A stretch of DNA of 64,000 nt from Melieria omissa. Lineage: Eukaryota > Arthropoda > Insecta > Diptera > Ulidiidae. Below are positions 57,717 to 64,000 of the stretch, in pieces (the first letter of the stretch is position 1; every line of letters begins with the position of its first letter). The translations under genes and the position numbers were made by a program. The notes under the pieces were generated by a model, which saw nothing but the letters and a program-made list of their open reading frames with translations, was not told the DNA's origin and made no database searches. The DNA is taken from the NCBI GenBank assembly GCA_963971225.1, contig OZ020270.1:17409817-17473816 (forward strand). The letters are read 5' to 3'.

Positions 57717-58628
57717 TAAGTTTCGTCTGTCGATGAATTATGCTACTTTCTAGGAATTTCTTCACCTTTTATGTTAAAATGTGGGATTTGAAAGGTTTCT
57801 TAAATGTATTTAATAGCTTTCGTGTAAAATAAATGCATTCGACTTTTGCGATAACACAAGTTTGTTATCGGTATTATCATTTAACCACATAATTTATGAC
57901 ATCTTTAGGAGCTCTGTCAGCTCTTTGACGTCGTTAAGCGCGAAACGCCAGAGAAAGTTGAAAATAGTTCAACTTTTGACGCGTTTCGGGCGTATCGACG
58001 TCAAGTCATGGAGTTTGCTTCATACAAATACACTGATTCAACTTTTTCTCGAAACACGAGAAACGCGAAAAACGACGATACGCTTGAAACGCGCTTTATG
58101 GAGTTTGACCATAAGCGAGCAGACGACCTGCCGCCACAACTCTAGTGACCTGTTGGTCGTCGTAATGAGCCGTAGGACAAGTCGAATAAGACTGCGCCTA
58201 AATGACTTTTAGAAACTCGATCTTACTCAAAGTCACCTCGCCAGCGAAATGTCCTCGGCTTGCCTGTAGAATATCGAGGATTTGAATAGCTGAAGAATGC
58301 TACTAAAAAATAAGCTAAATTTTACTCCGCTAGCTCTTCTGTCTTAAGAAGATTCATTCAAACGAATTGTTGAAATTAGGTATTTTTCAGAGTCACGCTT
58401 CAACATCATTTAACTAAGTTTTTTGGTGGGATGTTCCTTATGATCAAAAAAGGATTCTGGAATTTTGATTTTGATTTGCCGCGCTTATCCAATCAGTAAT
58501 TTTTTTTTTCTAAACGTTGGCAATACTTTTATTGGTGTTCTGTCAAATTTTGACGAATATCTTAAGATTAGTATTCGATTGACGTCTATACGAAGAAGTC
58601 GAAAAATTGTTGTGTGGCGATTTTTATA

Positions 58629-59471
58629 ATGGATGAAAATTTAGAACAACACGCGTGCCTAAAATTTTGTGTTAAAAATGAAATTTCGTGTGCTGATTCG
58701 TTGAAAATCTTACAAAAGGCGTATGGTGAAGCGTGTATGTCGAAAACACGACATGGTGCCTAGACAATGAGCCAAAACCGAAGAGAGAGCGCCAAAGTCG
58801 GTCCAAAATTAAAGTTTTGCTGACGGTTTTTTTTCGATATTTGTGGTGTGGTTCACTACGAATTCCTTCCGGAGGGCCAAGCGATCAATAAAGAATACTG
58901 AAACGATGAGGCACTCTGTGCTGTGTATGAATGTTTTTGCAAGCATACTTTTAGGCATGCACTTTGAAGTACGGCCGGCATGCTATAATTTCGATACGGC
59001 AGGGATGGTTCGCGGCGACAATAGGTTGTGCCAGAACGATCGAGAAATAAACTGGAATGTGCAAGAAACTTTGGCGCGATGAGTAAACTAGTATAAAAGC
59101 AGCAGTGTGCAGCGCAAGAGTCGAGTCTGTGTTGAGCAAGCAAAGGGGAAACATGCAATAGCAGTGTAAATAAAGTGATTGTTAGTTTCTGACTGCGTTT
59201 TGCGCTGAATAATTGAAGTTGTTTTATTTTCAAACATAATCCAAACTAACCTTGTAAAACTTCGGATATTCGTAACAATACTATTTAGGCGTTATACGTC
59301 GTTTGCGTGAAGCTATTCGTAAAAAAGGCCCGATTTGTGGAAGAACAATTCATTGATTTTACACCACGATAATGCGCCATATCATACGGCCTCGATTATT
59401 TTGGAATTTTTGGCCAAAAATTCTACCAATGTCATCAGCCAAGCACCATTCAGTCCAGACATGGTCCCGTG
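58629..59471 (+). pseudogene. Mariner-1 transposase relic, unit 7
   Basis: Same structure as in unit 1; residue 4 is Asn (MDEN) where the other units have Lys. Confidence 0.85.
58899..59277 (+). mobile_element. Solo LTR in mariner-1, unit 7
   Basis: 379 bp, ATAC on both sides. Confidence 0.9.
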
Positions 59472-59518
59472 CTGTGGCGCACACAGGGGGCGTTTGGGGG
59501 TGTAAACCCCCCCGAAAC

Positions 59519-60096
59519 ACACCCTCCATTCCAAAAGAAACCGAACTTTTAAAAAGAAATAGTACCACTAGTGCCATCTGTTGTAATATTTTACCTGTAG
59601 ATGGCTTAGTCCCTCATTGACAACTGGTATAAATTTCATGACATTTGGATGCATACAACAAAAGTTATTGCGTTTCAAATGTCAGTGTGTTTTGTACATC
59701 GGTCGGAAAATGAGTTTCAAACAAAGAGCTGCACCATCACATCGTTCGCGACTTGTAACTGAATTTTTGGTCAAAAATCACGTTATTCCTTTGCATCATT
59801 CGCCCTATTCACCAGATCTGGCTCCTTGCGACTTCTATCTGTTCCCTAAATTGCATTTGGCGATGAAAGGAAAGTGGCACGCATCGATTGAAGCCATTGA
59901 GAAGGCGACGACCGACGTCCTAAAGACCATTCCAATAAAGGACAGGCAGAAGTCGTTTGACAACTTGTTAGAGCGTGCAAATTTGTGTATCGATGCAGAA
60001 GGGGAATACATTGATTAATAAAAATGATTTGTTCCAAAATGTACATTGGTTTTTTGTTTTTTTAAAAAGTTCGGTTTCTTTTGGAATGGAGGGTGT
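59519..60096 (+). mobile_element. Mariner-2, unit 7
   Basis: Transposase tail at 59710-60018. Confidence 0.85.
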
Positions 60097-60907
60097 ATCT
60101 TACGTTAGTACAGAAATTTAGTTTATAACCATCACATATATATAAAAAACTTTGCATATCTGGAAGCCCTTTCTTTTTTAATAAACCATGACAAATAGTT
60201 AAAAAATGTTGAAATTAACATGAGCACATGTTTGGTATTATTTCGATGCGAATGTGTTTTCCGGCAAATAATTTGACTGTGTTGTATTGCTTTTAGTGTC
60301 GGCTTTCATTTTACACCTAACTCGTTAGTTGATTTACGAAAAATGTGTATCTGTTTGATTAAAGAAACCGCCTTAAAATTCCATATTTTCCGACTTTGAG
60401 GTCCAATTATCGCGAAATTTTAAAACTTATAAATTGCATCGAAAAAGAAGCCCTACGGTGTTGTTAATGCAACAAGGGGAAAATTATGTCAACCGGTTTA
60501 TTGATTTCGAAATTATGATCAAAAATATGGAAAAAGTAGAGGAAAATCTGAAAAATTGACACAGTACCTGTATCTCACTAACTAGAGCTGCTACAAAAAT
60601 TCTGAGGGTAGATTCGAAATCAGCGTACCCAGATTAGTAAAAAAAACAGTAGAAAAACTTCATGCAACAGAAAAAAGTGCGATTTTGTTCTCCTGTGTAA
60701 TCAATTATTGAGCAGGTGGCATTGACCATCTCCATTGAACAGGTGTCATCTCAATTAAACAAATTGATTAGTGTACCATCTCTATAAATCAGTTGACATT
60801 GCCCACCATTGCTGAGATTTTTTGGGAAACAAATTAATGGAAGTTTGGTTAAGCACTTTAATATTGAAATGTATTTCAAATTTACAATATCTAATTGTTT
60901 AAATAAC

Positions 60908-61117
60908 GGCAGCCGCCGTGGCTCAGTTGGTTAGTGTGCGGTCCAACGAGTCGCATGCAGAGCGACGCAAGATCGAATACTGCATGTAGTAACACCTAAA
61001 AAAAATAACGGGAAACTCGTTTTCTCTTTCGGTGGCTGTCCTCTCAGCTGGAAATGGCAAACCTCTGAGAGTAAAAATTGCCTATGAAAAAGCTCCCAAC
61101 CTGCCCATGGCACAATA
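60908..61117 (+). mobile_element. tRNA-derived SINE, unit 7
   Basis: As in unit 1; boundaries approximate. Confidence 0.65.
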
Positions 61118-61264
61118 AACAAGGTAGTGGCAGGAAGGAGCGAATTTTATTTTTTTCTCGTCAGAGTTCGGTAGGTTGTCAGAAATTTTTGTCTGTTTTG
61201 TTTACATTCGGCGAACAGCATTGCCAGTCAACTCTTTTTCTGTGGAATTTTAAGCATTTTTGCA

Positions 61265-61429
61265 ATGACGAAAGAATATTATTTTTCCAACTTTTATGAA
61301 TTAACGCAAAATCGGCGAACTATGGACTTAGCACTTTTGCCCCTAATTGTAAAACAACAGATTAAAACAAAGAAGCTATGTACGTTTGCATTAATTGATG
61401 TATTTTTACGTTTTCGTAAAAGGCTATAA
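61265..61429 (+). CDS. 54-codon frame, unit 7
   Basis: Same peptide as in unit 1. Confidence 0.3.
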   Translation: MTKEYYFSNFYELTQNRRTMDLALLPLIVKQQIKTKKLCTFALIDVFLRFRKRL

Positions 61430-62903
61430 TAGCCTATTTCCACTGGGCCTTAACTGCAGTTTACGCTTAACTGCAGTTTGACATCGCATTTAAATGCTCA
61501 AATTCCCAAACACAAACAAAAAAGGGGATTCGAATTGCGTTCGGTGTGGAAGATTTTTTGCTAAGACTACTTTTTACTGCATTTTTCGCAAAAATACATA
61601 TCGTCTGTCATAATCAAAGTCAAAACTTCTATTATTTGCCAATAATAAATGCTGAAAGAGAAAATCAAAAACGTGAAACTTCTAACTAACCCTCTTGACA
61701 TTAAAAATTCATACAGCTCTGGTATCAATCAGCTGACAACTTTCATAAATGAAATAAACATTGACAAATGAAATAAATTTTCACAAATATGAAAACGCAG
61801 ACATTCCTAGACTGTTGAGAAGGAAAGCGAATTGGTTTTCTTGCAGTAGAGGGGCTACAAGAAACCATACATACGTATGCAAGGAGATGGCGGCGATGGG
61901 TAAGTGGTGGCTGCCCAGAAATAAATGCAGAATTTGGCTTGACCAACTAAAAATGCAAACAAAAACCAGCTGTTGCATTTAACTCAGTTTTGGTGGAAAT
62001 GCTTGACAGTTCTCAAGCTTAACAGAGCGCTTAAATGCATTTAAGCGCTCGGTGGAAATAGGCTATAATAGCTTATTTCCACTGGGCCTTAACTGCAGTT
62101 TACGCTTAACTGCAGTTTGACATCGCATTTAAATGCTCAAATTCCCATGCAATTGTTTTTGTATCAAAGTGCGTGAACTCACTTTCAAAACTGAGTTAAC
62201 TCAGTTTTGCCATTTACAGATGTCTAACAGAAAATTTTATGTTAAAAGCGGGAGCAATATTTACAAATGTACAAATTTTGATAGCATGCTTTCAGGGGCT
62301 GCAAAAGCCGTACGAACACAAACGAGAGAAGGGATTTGAGTTACGTTCAGTGTGGTTAATTGTTTCCCAAAAGAACTACTTTTACCGGCATTTTCAGTAT
62401 AAATACAAATCGTCTGTCATAAACGAAATGAATACTTCTATTATTTGTAAATAATAAATGCTGAAATAGCAAATAAAAAAAGTAAATTTTCCATGAACCC
62501 TCTTGACATTAAAAGTTCAGACAGATCTGATATCAAACAGCCGACAACTTTCACAAATGAAATAGACATTGACAAATGATAAATAAATTGATAAACAAAT
62601 AAATAAATTGATAAATTTTCACAAATATGAAAACGCAGACATGCCTAGACTGTTGAGAGGGAAAGCGTAGTGGTTTTGCTAGTGAGGCTACAAGAAACCA
62701 CACATACATACGTATACAAGGAAATGGCGGCGATGGGTATAGCTGGGGCTGCCCAGAAACAAATGCATAATTTGATTTTTCCAAATGAAAATGTCAACAA
62801 AAACAAGCTGTCGGAGTTAACTCAGTTTCAGTGGAAACGCTTGACAGTTGTCAAACTTAACAGAGCCCTTAAATGCATTTAAGCGCTCGGTGGAAATAGG
62901 CTA
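61430..62903. mobile_element. MITE pair E2 + E3, unit 8
   Basis: E2 61430-62065 and E3 62069-62903. Confidence 0.8.
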
Positions 62904-63815
62904 TAAGTTTCGTCTGTCGATGAATTATGCTACTTTCTAGGAATTTCTTCACCTTTTATGTTAAAATGTGGGATTTGAAAGGTTTCTTAAATGTATTTAA
63001 TAGCTTTCGTGTAAAATAAATGCATTCGACTTTTGCGATAACACAAGTTTGTTATCGGTATTATCATTTAACCACATAATTTATGACATCTTTAGGAGCT
63101 CTGTCAGCTCTTTGACGTCGTTAAGCGCGAAACGCCAGAGAAAGTTGAAAATAGTTCAACTTTTGACGCGTTTCGGGCGTATCGACGTCAAGTCATGGAG
63201 TTTGCTTCATACAAATACACTGATTCAACTTTTTCTCGAAACACGAGAAACGCGAAAAACGACGATACGCTTGAAACGCGCTTTATGGAGTTTGACCATA
63301 AGCGAGCAGACGACCTGCCGCCACAACTCTAGTGACCTGTTGGTCGTCGTAATGAGCCGCAGGACAAGTCGAATAAGACTGCGCCTAAATGACTTTTAGA
63401 AACTCGATCTTACTCAAAGTCACCTCGCCAGCGAAATGTCCTCGGCTTGCCTGTAGAATATCGAGGATTTGAATAGCTGAAGAATGCTACTAAAAAATAA
63501 GCTAAATTTTACTCCGCTAGCTCTTCTGTCTTAAGAAGATTCATTCAAACGAATTGTTGAAATTAGGTATTTTTCAGAGTCACGCTTCAACATCATTTAA
63601 CTAAGTTTTTTGGTGGGATGTTCCTTATGATCAAAAAAGGATTCTGGAATTTTGATTTTGATTTGCCGCGCTTATCCAATCAGTAATTTTTTTTTTTTAA
63701 ACGTTGGCAATACTTTTATTGGTGTTCTGTCAAATTTTGACGAATATCTTAAGATTAGTATTCGATTGACGTCTATACGAAGAAGTCGAAAAATTGTTGT
63801 GTGGCGATTTTTATA

Positions 63816-64000
63816 ATGGATGAAAAATTAGAACAACACGCGTGCCTAAAATTTTGTGTTAAAAATGAAATTTCGTGTGCTGATTCGTTGAAAATCTTAC
63901 AAAAGGCGTATGGTGAAGCGTGTATGTCGAAAACACGACATGGTGCCTAGACAATGAGCCAAAACCGAAGAGAGAGCGCCAAAGTCGGTCAAAAATTAAA
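63816..64000 (+). pseudogene. Mariner-1 transposase relic, unit 8 (cut by the window edge)
   Basis: The DNA-binding region from ATG 63816 is present; the catalytic part lies beyond the window. Confidence 0.8.

Larger units (their letters stand above)
56260..61429 (+). repeat. Macrosatellite unit 7 (5,170 bp)
   Basis: Has the E2 losses of unit 6 but not the 12-bp insertion or the 6-bp loss. The hAT-like end begins CTGTGG instead of CAGTGG (near 59472). Confidence 0.95.
61430..64000 (+). repeat. Macrosatellite unit 8 (partial, runs off the window)
   Basis: The first 2,571 bp of a unit are present, ending inside mariner-1. It has the 4-bp E2 loss shared with units 6 and 7 but not the 16-bp one. 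The array continues beyond the window, so the copy number is a minimum. Confidence 0.95.

Noticed and set aside
21225..64000. CRISPR array
   Set aside because: The repeat unit is 5.2 kb of eukaryotic transposons, without short repeats and unique spacers.
21225..64000. Array as a pure assembly artefact
   Set aside because: Units carry distinct substitutions and indels shared in a neighbour-dependent pattern, which copying by an assembler would not create. Copy number itself remains unverified.

Overview
The window reads as insect DNA, most likely from a fly (Diptera), taken from a transposon-dense and probably heterochromatic region. It holds no intact host gene, no rRNA or tRNA gene and no bacterial features. 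Nearly everything recognisable is a eukaryotic mobile element: a CR1/Jockey-type LINE, a LOA-like LINE, tRNA-derived SINEs, solo LTRs, mariner, Tc1-like, hAT and Helitron relics, and MITEs. The dipteran assignment rests on this mix and on general sequence character, so it is an inference. Because the DNA is eukaryotic, small ATG or GTG reading frames were not treated as genes unless a protein family could be recognised.

Region 1 (about 1-9,300) is a nested stack. A solo LTR with a 4-bp target duplication (ATAT) sits just upstream of a degenerate LINE. The LINE's ORF1 is split by a tRNA-derived SINE (13-bp duplication). Its endonuclease is split by a 3.55-kb terminal-inverted-repeat element (CTAATAC duplication). 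That element carries a deleted hAT (8-bp duplication TTGGTGAC) and a Helitron inserted between A and T. The LINE's 3' end is folded into a 117-bp inverted duplication together with Tc1-like transposase sequence.

Region 2 (about 9,300-12,570) is low in features: Tc1-like fragments on both strands, one unrecognised basic reading frame, and AT-rich DNA.

Region 3 (12,573-21,866) has two Helitron-type elements joined head to tail on the minus strand, a TTAA-flanked inverted-repeat element, and MITEs. About 4.0 kb of it (13,669-17,680) is repeated in direct tandem at 17,697-21,708, with a 16-bp filler at the junction and almost no differences.

Region 4 (21,225-64,000) is a macrosatellite: seven complete units and one partial unit of about 5.17-5.20 kb, head to tail. 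Each unit contains two MITEs separated by TAA, a deleted mariner (mariner-1) carrying a 379-bp solo LTR, a short hAT-like end carrying a second deleted mariner (mariner-2), a tRNA-derived SINE, and a 54-codon frame whose stop codon is the TAA at the unit boundary. Unit 1 alone carries a 3.9-kb LOA-like LINE with endonuclease, reverse transcriptase and RNase H. That LINE's 3' tail matches the tail of the SINE at 1,645-2,041, so a LOA-type element was probably the SINE's mobilising partner.

The genes do not form a pathway. What the window offers is the order of insertion, deletion and amplification events, which the target duplications allow one to read.
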